NCBI GenBank assembly: GCA_029974985.1
Contig: JARKQC010000087.1
Location: 22,993 to 86,992 of the forward strand
Length of the DNA: 64,000 nucleotides
Direction of reading: 5' to 3'
DNA from: Bacteroidota bacterium
GTDB taxonomy: Bacteria > Bacteroidota > Ignavibacteria > Kapaibacteriales > UBA2268
The translations under genes and the position numbers were made by a program. Shown here in pieces: positions 33,548 through 45,100 of the stretch (the first letter of the stretch is position 1; each line of letters begins with the position of its first letter). The notes under the pieces were generated by a model. That model searched no databases and had not been told where the DNA came from. It worked only from the letters and a program-made list of their open reading frames with translations.

Positions 33548-35629
33548 TTATGATAAGTCCTTTAAAATATTAACTTTTTCAGCTTCACCAGCAATTATTA
33601 GTAAATCAGTTTCGTGGATTATATAATTTGCTTTGGGAAGCGCTTTTATCTCTTGCCCATTCGGTGTAGATTCCTTTATTGAAATTATATCTACCCCATA
33701 TTCAGTTCTTACTTTTAAGCCTGCGATAGTTCTGCCGACAAAAATTTTCGGTGCTTTAATTTCAGCTATGACATAGCCGGGCAAAAATGAAATATCATTT
33801 TCTTTATTAACGTTAGAAATTTTTGTCGCTAAATCGCTTGTAAGCTCTATTTTATCAACTTCAGCCTGCAAACTATCATTAATATCCTTCATCCAAATCA
33901 TACCAATTTGTTCATCTGAATCATCGCTTATAAATACGGGTAAACCATCTAAATCATAAATTCTGCATAAATCCATTACTTCGTAACAGTGATGATTTAT
34001 AGTAACTTTGGGGACTTTTTTATTAGCTATGTCGCCCGCAATAATTGCATCGGAAATAATATCTTTATCCGAAAAAGATTCTTTTAGTATATTAATAGAT
34101 ATAATTCCCATAAATTTATTATTTAAGCATAGAATACTAATACAAGGGTCATTAATAGAAATAAGCTTGTTTATTACTTCGTTATATGTAGCATTTTCGT
34201 ATAAATGATGAAATTTACTCGTATAAACTTCACTTACGGGAATAGATTTTAAAATACTATTTTCACCCAAAGTTTTTAGTTTAATTTTATTCATCAATAA
34301 TTTTAATGTATAGACAGATTCCCGTGATAATTTCGTAGAAATAATCGTACTTAATGAAACCACTATCATTAAAGGCATTATCGAAGAAGATTGACGTGTT
34401 AATTCAAAAATCATTAAAATTGCAGTTAGTGGCGCTCTAACGGTACCCGCAATAATGCCTCCCATAGCTATAAAAGCATAAGAATTATAATTAAAAGCTA
34501 CGGAGCTATTTAAATAGTTCATTAAAGTGCCGAATGTAAGACCTGTCATCGCACCCACAAATAAGGCGGGAGAAATCATTCCGCCCGTGCCACCCGAGCC
34601 AAGTGTTAAAGATGTTGCGATGATTTTTACAAATACTAATGCTAAAGCAATATACCAAACCATATTATTACTTAAAGCAAGAGAAATACTATCATTGCCC
34701 ACACCAATTATTTGAGGGAAAAATATACCTATCACACCAATTAATAAGCCACCAATTGCTGGCTTAAGATATACGGGTATTTTTATTTTATTATGAAAAA
34801 AATCCTCGAAATAATATAGACTTTTTATCATTAAATATGATACAACCCCACATAACGCACCGAGAATAAAGAAATTAGCAATTTCTAAATAATTGTATAG
34901 TATGATTGGAGAGGTCTGAAATTCTGCAAAATTTCCAAAATAATGATGAGCTATGACTGTAGAAATAACAGATGAAATAATTATGGGAAAAAGCTGATTA
35001 GAAGAGTAATCCATCATTATTACTTCCACTACGAACAAGGCGCCTGCAATTGGCATATTAAAAGTGCCAGCAATACCCGCCGCCGCACCGCAACCGACGA
35101 GAGTTTTTAATCTGCGCGTTGGTACTCTAAAAAATTGACCAACCGACGAACCTATCGAGGCACCAATCTGTACAATAGGTCCCTCATAACCCACCGAGCC
35201 ACCCGTACCAATAGTAATAGCGGCAGTGATTGACTTTTCTAATGCAACAATTGGCTTAATTACTCCGCCTTTAATAAGAATATCTTGGATTACTTCGCTT
35301 ACACCGTGCCCTTTTGCATTTGGTAATAGTAGATGTGAGAATATCCCAACAAAAAGACCGCCAATTGCTGGAATTAATAATAATATATACCACGGCGTAG
35401 CGATAACTTTTTCTAAAATTGTGCCTTCGCCACTGAAAGCTATTTCCGATATAAATTCAACTAAATATTTTACTCCAACGGCACCAAAACCTGCAACAAC
35501 TCCAATTACAATTGCCATTATTATCATATACATAAATTCAGTCATTTGAATTTTTTTTATGATAATTGCCGCTTTATGAGAAAATTTTAAGTAAAAGTAT
35601 TTAATTAATATTTTTATTCTGTCTATCAA
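33548..35629 (-). CDS. ClC-family chloride channel/antiporter with CBS pair and RCK-C domain
   Basis: 693 residues. About ten to twelve membrane helices form a ClC core with GSVGYEGPIVQIG (the gating Glu of GxEGP is kept) and GSGGTGGMISPALFVGA. A cytoplasmic CBS pair (about 465-580) and a TrkA-C/RCK-C domain (about 610-693) follow. Together these suggest regulation by nucleotide or ion binding. The frame opens at a TTG (35629); an ATG 84 bases later (MTEFMYMII) is an alternative start. Transport of chloride or exchange with protons is expected. Confidence 0.92.
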   Translation of the reverse strand: MIDRIKILIKYFYLKFSHKAAIIIKKIQMTEFMYMIIMAIVIGVVAGFGAVGVKYLVEFISEIAFSGEGTILEKVIATPWYILLLIPAIGGLFVGIFSHLLLPNAKGHGVSEVIQDILIKGGVIKPIVALEKSITAAITIGTGGSVGYEGPIVQIGASIGSSVGQFFRVPTRRLKTLVGCGAAAGIAGTFNMPIAGALFVVEVIMMDYSSNQLFPIIISSVISTVIAHHYFGNFAEFQTSPIILYNYLEIANFFILGALCGVVSYLMIKSLYYFEDFFHNKIKIPVYLKPAIGGLLIGVIGIFFPQIIGVGNDSISLALSNNMVWYIALALVFVKIIATSLTLGSGGTGGMISPALFVGAMTGLTFGTLMNYLNSSVAFNYNSYAFIAMGGIIAGTVRAPLTAILMIFELTRQSSSIMPLMIVVSLSTIISTKLSRESVYTLKLLMNKIKLKTLGENSILKSIPVSEVYTSKFHHLYENATYNEVINKLISINDPCISILCLNNKFMGIISINILKESFSDKDIISDAIIAGDIANKKVPKVTINHHCYEVMDLCRIYDLDGLPVFISDDSDEQIGMIWMKDINDSLQAEVDKIELTSDLATKISNVNKENDISFLPGYVIAEIKAPKIFVGRTIAGLKVRTEYGVDIISIKESTPNGQEIKALPKANYIIHETDLLIIAGEAEKVNILKDLS

Positions 35630-36025
35630 TTTTATTTTTATTATTGTTTTTGATAAATTTTTTAAAAATATAATATTTCTTTGAAAAAAATTAATTATTA
35701 ATATTTCAATTTTTTATAATGTATTTCATAATTAAATATAAACGTTCTTTTTTATTATAAATTATGATTTCAAAGTATTATTTTTACATTTTTAAAATAT
35801 ATATAATAAGAAATATTGGTATCAGACAAGAATATCTTAACTATCAATTTGAGATGAAAAATCATTTTTGCTTGTCCATCAAAAGCTCAATTCCTCCCCA
35901 TTTTGGAGATGCTAAGTAAGGTCTCTGGCAATTATGAATGAAGTGAGGGATCTAAATCATTTCATCACCATAATATTAAAGTTTTTGAAAAAGTTGGACA
36001 GCTGGAAAAGAATTAAAAAGAAATA
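35630..36025. other. Gene-free 396 bp between ClC and TPR genes
   Basis: AT-rich, with one degraded family-1 fragment (CATTTTTGCTTGT at 35863-35875, also found at 14978-14990) and a more GC-rich patch around 35885-35990 without a coding frame of convincing composition. No gene or terminator is recognised. Confidence 0.6.
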
Positions 36026-37462
36026 TTACAATCCTAAATTTTTATCAATAAATTCTTTTAATTGTTTAAAATTACTGATTACGGGTTCTAAATCTTTTAT
36101 AAATTCATCGTATTTTGTGGAGTCGAGCTTTATTGATTCGAGTAGGTATTTCAGTGCTTTTTTTTCATTATTTTTTCTAAAATAAACTTTTGCTAATAAA
36201 TACCATGCATCAGCATAAGAATAGGATAAATCAATAGATTGAAGTAAATAATATTCCGAAAGTAATAAATCGCCTAATTCGTAATATATAAATGCGACAT
36301 CATAAATAGCTTGTTCGTCATTTGCTTCGAGTTCTAATACTTTTAGATAGCAGCCAAGTGCTTCATTTAATTTACCATAATTATATAATAAATCAGCTTT
36401 TTGTTGTAATATATATTTCGAACTTGGTGTATAAATTAGTGCATTATCATAATCTTTCAGAGCATTTTCAAAATCATCTAATGCATCGTAAGAGAAACCT
36501 CGCCCGAAATATGCTTGATAATTTGTTGGATCAAGAGTAATAACTAATGAATAATACTCAATGGATTTATCATATTGCTTATTATCTGAATATGTACTTG
36601 CAAGGTTGTGAATAGTTTCAACATCGTTTGGAGCATATTTTAAAATTTGCTCATAAATTTCTATAGCCTCGATTAATCTAGCAGTAACAGCATAAGAATT
36701 GCCTAGATTAAAAAGTGCGGGTACGAAGTCCTCTTTTAGAGCAAGTACCATTTTATAGCAGTCAATTGCTTTATAATTCGCACCTTTATGCCCATACATA
36801 ACTCCGCAATTATACCATATTAGATAATCATAAGGATTTAGATTAATGGCTTTTTCGTAATATTCAGCGGATTTATTATAATCATATAATAAATGATAGC
36901 AATGTGCAATTTCTTGAAAAACTTCGCTTGGCAAATATTCAACATTTTCGAGATATTGCAATATTTCGAGAGCTTCGTTTGTTTTTAAAGCTGATTGTAA
37001 AAGCATAGCTTTTCTAAATAGCACTTCTTCGTTACCGGGTTCGATTTTTAAAATTTCTTCGATAATTGCTAGTCCTTCGTTTACTTTGCCAATCTGCTCG
37101 TAAATAAATGCCTTAGTTAAATATGCATCTTTATTTAGCGGATTAATTTCAAGCGAAATATTAATATTTTTCAAAGCCTCGTGTGCTTTATCTAATTGAG
37201 ATAAAATTACAGCTAATTTATGATATGCATCATAAGAATTGGGATTATGAAATAACCATATATTACAAAATTCCAATGCTTCAGAATATTTTTCAACAGA
37301 TATACAATAATCAACAAGCGATTCAATTATCAATATATCGGGAAAATCTTTTCTGTTCTTATTAGAATTTCTAATAATTTTTTGATAATAACGGATTTTT
37401 TCTTCCATATTTTCAAAATCATCGTTATCATCAAAAGATTCGTTATGTTCAAACCAATTCAT
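36026..37462 (-). CDS. Tetratricopeptide-repeat protein
   Basis: About 478 residues from the ATG at 37462 (the frame extends to a TTG at 37471). At least ten TPR units are visible, each 34 residues with the pattern A-x-x-Y/W-x-x-x-G at helix A and A-x-x-x-Y/F at helix B, for example YEKAINLNPYDYLIWYNCG and ALKDYDNALIYTPSSKY. No signal peptide or membrane segment is seen, so it is probably cytoplasmic. TPR arrays mediate protein contacts; the partner is unknown. No operon partner is close. Confidence 0.85.
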   Translation of the reverse strand: MNWFEHNESFDDNDDFENMEEKIRYYQKIIRNSNKNRKDFPDILIIESLVDYCISVEKYSEALEFCNIWLFHNPNSYDAYHKLAVILSQLDKAHEALKNINISLEINPLNKDAYLTKAFIYEQIGKVNEGLAIIEEILKIEPGNEEVLFRKAMLLQSALKTNEALEILQYLENVEYLPSEVFQEIAHCYHLLYDYNKSAEYYEKAINLNPYDYLIWYNCGVMYGHKGANYKAIDCYKMVLALKEDFVPALFNLGNSYAVTARLIEAIEIYEQILKYAPNDVETIHNLASTYSDNKQYDKSIEYYSLVITLDPTNYQAYFGRGFSYDALDDFENALKDYDNALIYTPSSKYILQQKADLLYNYGKLNEALGCYLKVLELEANDEQAIYDVAFIYYELGDLLLSEYYLLQSIDLSYSYADAWYLLAKVYFRKNNEKKALKYLLESIKLDSTKYDEFIKDLEPVISNFKQLKEFIDKNLGL

Positions 37463-37671
37463 TTTTTTCAAAAATGTTTTACAAATATTTACAAAGATTA
37501 TAAATTATTGATTACTAATCAATAATTTTATTGGATTTTTTTTATAAAATAATTATTTTATTATCATTTTTTAATAAAATTATATGTTAAAAAAAATATT
37601 TGCAATATTTTAAGTAAATTTTTGTTTTACAAGATGATTTTTTTATTCATAAATTATTTCTGCGGTTCAAT

Positions 37672-39726
37672 ATGAGAAGGTCGTTACAATCTTTGCTATT
37701 TTTATTAATCATATTTTATTCACCATTATTTTCTTTAAGAATTAGTGATGATCCTAATTTAATTTCTAAAAAATATAATTTTGAAAATTTTCACTCAAAA
37801 TTTGAAATAAAACCTTATGATGTGCTTAAATATAGTTTATTACTTGATTTTTCTGAAGCTCTCAAAGACGCAGAAATTAATAAAGATAAAAATATGCAAA
37901 ATTATTTTAGCGGTAAACAAAGTATTATTGCAAAAATTGATAGTTCTACTATTTATAGTATTAGTTTTGATGCTAATGATATGATAATTAATGATGTTAA
38001 AGTAGTTAGCAAAAAAAATCCAAACGAAAATTTTACTTATGAGTATAAAAATCTTAATGAATTATCAATTTCTTGCGAAAATGCTTTTATTCAAGGAGAT
38101 ACTCTCACTATTGATATTGATTATTCTGTCAATAGAAACTATCGCAAAGGTTTTTATTTGTATGCACCTGCAAGCTATACTGTTGGACCTAACACATATT
38201 ATACAGTTGAGCCTCTTGCTTATACTATGAGCGAGCCAACGGATGCGCGTTTTTGGATGCCATGCAACGACCAACCTTATGATAAAGCAATTTCTAATAT
38301 TTCTATCAAAGTTCCAAAAGATTATACTGCAGTCTCTAATGGAGTGCTTGATTCAGTTAGTAATAATGAAAATACACAAATTTTTCATTGGAGTCATAGT
38401 AGCCCAATTTCTACATATTTAATGGCGGCAACGGCTTCGAAATATGCTTATTATGAGCAGAAATACCCCCGATATAGCAATGCTTTAGATACAGTAATTA
38501 TTGAAAACTATTGTTGGCAGATTGATTTAGACTCGCCCAAAGATCACCCTTATAATGCAGTAAAATCACTACAAAATCAGCCCGAAATGTTAAGATATTA
38601 TTCATCACTTTTTGGCGAATATTCTTTTGAAAAGTATGGAACAGTAGCTGTTCACCCATATATTTTTGGTGGTATGGAGCATACTACTTTAACAACTATA
38701 AACCGCGATTGGCTAAGGGGCTATGCTGAAATTGGATTGGCTCACGAAATTGCTCATCACTGGATAGGAAATCTAATTACTGCGGCATCTTGGGATGATA
38801 TTTGGATTAACGAGGGTGGAGCGTCTTGGTTCGAAGCTTTATGGGACGAGCATATTAATAATAATCCTTTTTCTTATTATGCAAATATGTATATGAAAAC
38901 TAAAGATATTTTTCAAAAGCCCGATGCTCATAAACTTTCAGTATATGGTATGCCTTTAAATGATATTTTCAACAAGCCTTATATGGTATATAATAAAGGC
39001 TCTTGGGTGTTTAATATGCTATCAGAAATAGTTGGAAAAGAGAAGTTAATTTCGATAATGAAAGATATATTCGAAGAAAATAAATTCAAAGCAATTGATA
39101 CTTATCAATTTATTGATTTAATAAAATCAAAAATTCAGTCGCCCGCGATGGATTTAGATTTATTTTTTGATGAATGGCTATTCGGTACGGGTTATATAAA
39201 ATATGCCTTAGATATTGAGCAAATCGAAGCAAAAGAAAATTATTTTAAATATAATTTAATGGTCAATCAAGTTCAATCTGGCGAAGGATTTAGAGATCTT
39301 TACGAAATGCCAATTGAAATAATTTTTACAGATGAAAATGAGAATGTAATATTTACAAAAAATGAATATAATAATAATAGAAATCAAGTATTTACTTATG
39401 AATTTGATAAACCTGTAAAATATGCTTATGTAAATATTTATAAAGTATTATGTTTACATACTCAAATTGCAACGAATGTAAATGAAAATTTAGCAAATAA
39501 TATTTTTATTATAAATCCAAATCCCGTAAATGATTTTCTAAATATTAATATTCCAAACGATTTTGTTAAGGAAAATTCTAATATTGAAATTGTGGATTTA
39601 ATGGGGGTAAAATGGATTAATGCTAAAATACAAAATATGAATGAGACTATTAATATTTCAGATTTACCCGCTGGTGTGTATTTTATTCGTTATAATAATA
39701 TTAGTCAAAAATTTATAAAAAATTAA
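37672..39726 (+). CDS. Secreted M1-family metallopeptidase with T9SS sorting domain
   Basis: 684 residues. A signal peptide covers about 1-21. The catalytic domain has HEIAHHW (358-364), the third zinc ligand Glu in WINEGGASW (381), and GGMEHT (333-338), the M1 substrate-binding GxMEN-like motif in a variant form. The final 80 residues form a T9SS C-terminal domain (INPNPVNDFLNI, VDLMGVKW, ISDLPAGVYFIRY). The enzyme is therefore secreted across the outer membrane and probably acts as an aminopeptidase. It converges with a thioredoxin gene only five bases away. Confidence 0.93.
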   Translation: MRRSLQSLLFLLIIFYSPLFSLRISDDPNLISKKYNFENFHSKFEIKPYDVLKYSLLLDFSEALKDAEINKDKNMQNYFSGKQSIIAKIDSSTIYSISFDANDMIINDVKVVSKKNPNENFTYEYKNLNELSISCENAFIQGDTLTIDIDYSVNRNYRKGFYLYAPASYTVGPNTYYTVEPLAYTMSEPTDARFWMPCNDQPYDKAISNISIKVPKDYTAVSNGVLDSVSNNENTQIFHWSHSSPISTYLMAATASKYAYYEQKYPRYSNALDTVIIENYCWQIDLDSPKDHPYNAVKSLQNQPEMLRYYSSLFGEYSFEKYGTVAVHPYIFGGMEHTTLTTINRDWLRGYAEIGLAHEIAHHWIGNLITAASWDDIWINEGGASWFEALWDEHINNNPFSYYANMYMKTKDIFQKPDAHKLSVYGMPLNDIFNKPYMVYNKGSWVFNMLSEIVGKEKLISIMKDIFEENKFKAIDTYQFIDLIKSKIQSPAMDLDLFFDEWLFGTGYIKYALDIEQIEAKENYFKYNLMVNQVQSGEGFRDLYEMPIEIIFTDENENVIFTKNEYNNNRNQVFTYEFDKPVKYAYVNIYKVLCLHTQIATNVNENLANNIFIINPNPVNDFLNINIPNDFVKENSNIEIVDLMGVKWINAKIQNMNETINISDLPAGVYFIRYNNISQKFIKN

Positions 39727-39731
39727 ATATA

Positions 39732-40064
39732 TTATCCGAAAAGCATTTGATAAGGGCGTTCTATTAATTCATATAATTCGGTCATACCAATATTTCGGCT
39801 TTTTCTATAGCTTTCGTTGCCATCGAAATATATAATTATAGTTGGCACAGCAAAAATTCCAAATTGAGCCGAGATTTCTGGTGTCAATATAGTATCAATA
39901 TAATACATTTTTAATAGTGGAAATTCGCTTTCGATAAGTGATTCGATTTTTGGTTTTAGAACTTTACACACATTGCATTGCTCATGTGAAAAATATACTA
40001 AGGTAGCGGACTCATTTTTTATAATTTCCTCAATTTCTGATAATGTTTTTATATTTATATTCAT
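39732..40064 (-). CDS. Thioredoxin-family protein
   Basis: 110 residues, no signal peptide. The redox motif is CNVC in YFSHEQCNVCKVLKPKIE (about 23-40), and cis-proline lies in AVPTIIIYFDG. It therefore resembles a small thioredoxin with a non-standard active site (CNVC in place of CGPC). It lies 26 bases downstream of the OmpA-family gene on the same strand, so they may be one transcript. The substrate is unknown. Confidence 0.88.
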   Translation of the reverse strand: MNINIKTLSEIEEIIKNESATLVYFSHEQCNVCKVLKPKIESLIESEFPLLKMYYIDTILTPEISAQFGIFAVPTIIIYFDGNESYRKSRNIGMTELYELIERPYQMLFG

Positions 40065-40090
40065 AAAATGATTTAAAAAATATTTCCTAA

Positions 40091-42055
40091 TTATTTAACT
40101 CGTATTATTACAGAGCGATTCATCATTCGCCCATAAGGCGAATTGTTATTGAAAACAGCTTCTTGTGGATATGTTACTATATATTTATTATAATCTTTGT
40201 CTAATAATTTTATCGCGCTATTTGCTCTTTTTTGTGATAAAATATCGTTATATTCAGCCGTTCCAATATTGTCAGTCAAAGGTATAATTTCGATTGTTTT
40301 ACCTTCTTTAATTTTTGTGCGAGCATAATTTAATACAAAATCATTAATTAAGTAAAAATCAGTTTTGTCAAATAGCATATACCCAAGAATAAATTCTTCG
40401 ATTTCATCTTTTTCTTGATTTTTATTCAAATTTATATATTTTTTTAATAGTTTTTCTTCGGAATTTAGGAAAAATACCGCTTTTGCTTTTGCAACATTTT
40501 TATCAACATCTTCAATGCTACTTTCGACTTCTAATACATTTAATTGATTATTCTTTTTTATGAACATATTCGAAGCAAGCACAATTTGATTCGCGCCTTC
40601 CTTAAGTTTATTATCATTAGTGCCGTTATATGTTGTATGCCCCTCGAATTGATAAGGTTCTTCTGATTTAAATCTCGGAATAACTGTTAATACTTTATTA
40701 AAATTATCAATCCAATCATCGCTTGAAATTTTTGTTTCTAATAATCCATTTCCTTTCGATAAATCGAAATAAATTTTCCTTGATTCTTCAGTAAGCAAAG
40801 GATTTTTATCTTTTTTAAGATTATTTGCCAATAATTCACTACTTATTAATGATTTATCTATCCCCGAGTTTATTAAATTCTTTTTAACTAATTCTAAGCG
40901 TTTTTCGATTATCAATTTCTCCTCATCGTCGGATTCGGAAATAATTTTTATTTTGCAATCTGGATATTTATCAATATATTCTTTAATCAATTTTGCATAA
41001 TTTTCTGAAAAATTTATTTTATCATAAATATCAATATTATCTTTATAAACTATTGTAGAATTGTTATTTACAAAATTAGTTTTTAATGCCTTATCTGAAT
41101 TTTTTTCATAATATAAAACGGGCAAAACTGTAGAGTAATTAATAAATTCTTTTTTATTAATTATAATATTAAGCGTATCGCCAGTATTTACTTTTTTATA
41201 ATCAAATTCTGTAATTAAGTCCATTTCGGGTTTAATTGAAACGGGTGGCGATGGTGGCAAAGGTGCTTCGGGCATTGGCGGAGTCGGAGGTCGTGGTGGC
41301 TCTGCTTTTGGAATATTATAATGTAAAGAGATGCCTAAGCTTGCTTGATGAGTATTCAAATTCAAATCACTTGCCATTTTGTTCAAAGCAAAATTAAGGT
41401 TTGCATTTGCATATAACTCATAATCTGAAAATTTTGTTACTAAATATCTTGCTCCTAATCCAATTCCATAAAGAAAAGAATTTGCATTTTCTAATCTTGC
41501 TTTTGCTGGATTAAATATCTTTGTTCCGTCGGGAAAAGTTGCATCTTCGGGCGAGAGTAATACTTCTTTTTGTTCAAAATCATAATTTAATGGTATTCCA
41601 AAATTAATCGCAAATTTTACATCGAGTGGCAATTCTTTTATTGGGCTAAACCATAAAGAATGCTCGTTTGCAATAATATTATATGAAAAATCAAGCTGAT
41701 GCTCGACCATTATTTTTTGATAAGAATCTGTTCCTAAATCATTTCCAATATACTGTTCAACGCGATAATTTGCAGATAAATCATTATATCCAAGCATAAT
41801 TGAATAATTTATATCATAGCCAAATAAATTGAAAATATTACGAATTTCTGCTCCAAAAAGTAGTGCTGGCGCCAGACCATAAGCTAATTCATATTGAGGA
41901 CAACAATTTTTATAATTACCAACTTTATTAAAATCAGAAATATACATATTTCCGTTTAATCTTGCTTCGACTTCGAGTATATAATCTGTATAAGGTTTTG
42001 ATTTTGATGTATTTAATGTAATACATAATAAAATTAATATATATATAAATCTCAT
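40091..42055 (-). CDS. OmpA-family outer-membrane protein with N-terminal barrel and proline-rich linker
   Basis: 654 residues. A signal peptide (about 1-18) precedes a barrel-like domain (about 20-248) of alternating strands. A proline-rich linker (about 250-275, PPRPPTPPMPEAPLPPSPP) leads to a periplasmic part. The final 120 residues are an OmpA/MotB-like peptidoglycan-binding domain with EIIPLTDNIGTAEYNDILSQ, KRANSAIKLL and MMNRSVIIRVK. An earlier region (about 330-430) resembles a degenerate OmpA domain. This is likely a cell-wall-anchored outer-membrane protein. It follows the 1206-residue T9SS cargo by 56 bases. Confidence 0.88.
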   Translation of the reverse strand: MRFIYILILLCITLNTSKSKPYTDYILEVEARLNGNMYISDFNKVGNYKNCCPQYELAYGLAPALLFGAEIRNIFNLFGYDINYSIMLGYNDLSANYRVEQYIGNDLGTDSYQKIMVEHQLDFSYNIIANEHSLWFSPIKELPLDVKFAINFGIPLNYDFEQKEVLLSPEDATFPDGTKIFNPAKARLENANSFLYGIGLGARYLVTKFSDYELYANANLNFALNKMASDLNLNTHQASLGISLHYNIPKAEPPRPPTPPMPEAPLPPSPPVSIKPEMDLITEFDYKKVNTGDTLNIIINKKEFINYSTVLPVLYYEKNSDKALKTNFVNNNSTIVYKDNIDIYDKINFSENYAKLIKEYIDKYPDCKIKIISESDDEEKLIIEKRLELVKKNLINSGIDKSLISSELLANNLKKDKNPLLTEESRKIYFDLSKGNGLLETKISSDDWIDNFNKVLTVIPRFKSEEPYQFEGHTTYNGTNDNKLKEGANQIVLASNMFIKKNNQLNVLEVESSIEDVDKNVAKAKAVFFLNSEEKLLKKYINLNKNQEKDEIEEFILGYMLFDKTDFYLINDFVLNYARTKIKEGKTIEIIPLTDNIGTAEYNDILSQKRANSAIKLLDKDYNKYIVTYPQEAVFNNNSPYGRMMNRSVIIRVK

Positions 42056-42111
42056 TTTTTTACTTTATTCAATTTTTGATATTATAAAAATTTTGTCAAT
42101 TCCAAGCAATA

Positions 42112-45100
42112 TTATCTAATTATTAATAAATTTCGGATAAGAAAATCATTTCCCGAATAAATTCTTAATTTATAATTGCCCGTGCCGTATTTACTAAGGT
42201 CTATATCTAATATATTATAGCCCGAATTAGCTTTATAATCCTTAATTAATAAGTGAGATGCCCCCGTATTATCAATTATATCGCAATTGATTTCTGCATC
42301 GTTTTCGATTTCAAAACTAACTTTTGCGAGCGAGCTAACTGGATTTGGTATAATCAATAAATCCTTAATAGTTGATTGAGTTCGAATAATATATCTATCT
42401 TCGCATATACCCGTTATAATTATTTCGCCGCTTTCAGTTTTCATATCAACAAATTTACTCCAACCTATAGAATTTGCTGTAATACTTATTGGACTTCTAT
42501 CTATGCTACTAAGCCCCGCAACTCCAACTATAACAGCTAAGGTATCGCTTAAATTAAAATTACCATCAACTTTAACTCCAAAATTACGAATACCATTATT
42601 TACATAATTGTGAGTAATTTCGCCCTTACCAAATTTTGATTCGACTTTTCGAGGCAAAAATAGATTTGAATTTACCTCAAAATCAGCTTCGAACAATCGC
42701 ACTCCATCATAAGGTCCGTTTTCAGCATTTGTATAAGTAATTGGTATTCTTACATTTTCATTATTTGCTTCTGTATAAATTGTTGGGATTTTTACCTGGC
42801 TCGAACCGTGATAAAATGTTAGTGGAATAAATTTCTGAACAAGACAAGGATTAGCATCTGTTATTAATTGTGCTTGATTTTCATTATTACTAATCCAACT
42901 AATTTCTACTAATTTCTCCTCGTTTGGCTTTAAAGTAAATCCTGCTGGCGTTAAAACTTCAAAATCACCAATGGGTTCCACTCTAAACTGCTCGAAAAAT
43001 ATATCTGTAGCACCGATATTTTTCATTATTATTTTTCGAGTACGAATTTCGGGTATAAATCTTAGTGCATCGTGAGATAATTGTATAAAAGAGCCAATAC
43101 CGGTTCCTTTTACATTCATACTAATTGTAATTTTAGTTTGATTAGAGTGATAAATTATTAATTCATCAGTATTCAACCCTAATTCTTTCGGCACAAAAGA
43201 TATTTTAGCATAATAAGTTGCACCTGGTGCTATTATCGTGTCTTTTAATAATTTTTTAATTAGAAAATACGAATTTTCACCCATTTTAAAGCTAAAATTA
43301 TTTAGCTTCAGAGGTACGGGGTCATCATTACGGAAAATTGCTAATTCTTTTGTAAGAGTGTCGCCAATGCACACATCACCAAAATCTGTATTATTACTTA
43401 ATAAAGTTAAATTTCTTCCTTTTGAATATGATTCAAATGGTATTTTATACTGTTTTACACAATGATATAATATTAAAGTATCACGAATTATCCCCGTATC
43501 AAGCGGACTATATACAATATCAAAATTAAAACATTTATTTGGATTTATTGTATCACGTTGCCAATTCTGTATTAATTTGAAATGTTTATTAAACATAAAT
43601 TTAGCATCATATATATCAGCAATAGAATTACCAATATTGCATATTGAACTAATTGTATGATAATTATCAGTTCCTAAATAAGCGGGTTCGATTTGAACGA
43701 CATCATCTCTTAAACGTGGTCTTTCTATTACTAAATAAGAATCTGTCTCATCTTCTTGCGGGTATGTAAACGAGCGATATACAATATTATCCATTCGTGA
43801 TACAGAAGTCGAGACAATAGATAATCCAGTTGGCGACATTTTCATATCTGTCATATTCGCAGTATGACCAAATAAATTTGATGATGGTATTTTCGTTGTT
43901 AAATCATATATTGCTATTTGTTTATCTGTTTCTGAGCCAACGATTACAGATGTTGATGTTGGATTAAATTGAGCGGCAAGTGAATTTCCAGACGAAGGAG
44001 TAAATACTTTTACTATTTGACGAGTTTCAATATCTATTAAATAACTATTTGTTTTTAGTCCCGAACCATCTGATTGACCGCCCAGAACAAGCATTTTACC
44101 ATTTGGAGAATATGCAATTCGTAAGAAATTTGGAAAAATATCAAAGTTCATTTCATCAAAAACTGAGAAATCACTTGTTCTAATCATTTTAATTTTACCA
44201 TTTATCAAAAGAACTGCGGCGGAGTCCATAGTTGGGCTGAAGCTAATATCCATTATTGGAGAGTCAAAGCTATATTCTCTAATGAATGATTCATCGAACA
44301 TTGAATATTGCAATAATTTATTACCATAAAATGGAATTACAGTTAATACTTTTTTTGCTCTATCAGATAATATTTTATTTGCTACAAAGCCTTGTGGCAA
44401 GATAATTTTTTTAACGGGATATTGTTCATTAGAATTAAAAACAGCGATAGTATCACCCGTATAATATAAATAATTCCTATATCCAACGAAATATTTATCA
44501 TCAGAATTAGAATATTCAAGTCCGAAAGAATAAAAACGCTCCTCGGAATATTCATCGTTTTCTTCTATAAATTGTCTATTTGTATAAGTTGGTTTTGGTT
44601 GAGTAGTCAAATCCCAAGTCATCACTTTACCCATAGAATTTAAAGAGCTAAGTAGTGTTCCGCTCTGATTATAATTTACACTATAAACGGGAAATTGGTC
44701 TTCGCTCAAAATTTCAGTTTTACTATTTTGAAAATTTTGTCTAACTTTGAACATAAGAAATTTCGTTTCGATATCTGGAATTTTCCATTTGTACATCGAA
44801 TCGCGAACAACATCAATTTTTTCCCATTTATACCCTGCGTCAACGCTATAATAAATTTCTACGGGATATTCAACCGAATGCCCTTTCCATTTTATAATTA
44901 CATCTTCGCAAGGTGCAAATACACGTCCGGGTTTCGGCTCTGTTAATTCAATTAATTTTTTCACATCAACGCTAAAACTATTTCCATACAAAGGAATATG
45001 TTTTTTCATACCATTATTAAAATGAATCGTGAGAACGTCTTGAAAATATCCAAACTTATCGGGTTCGAAATAAATATTTACAAGATATTCAATATCAACG

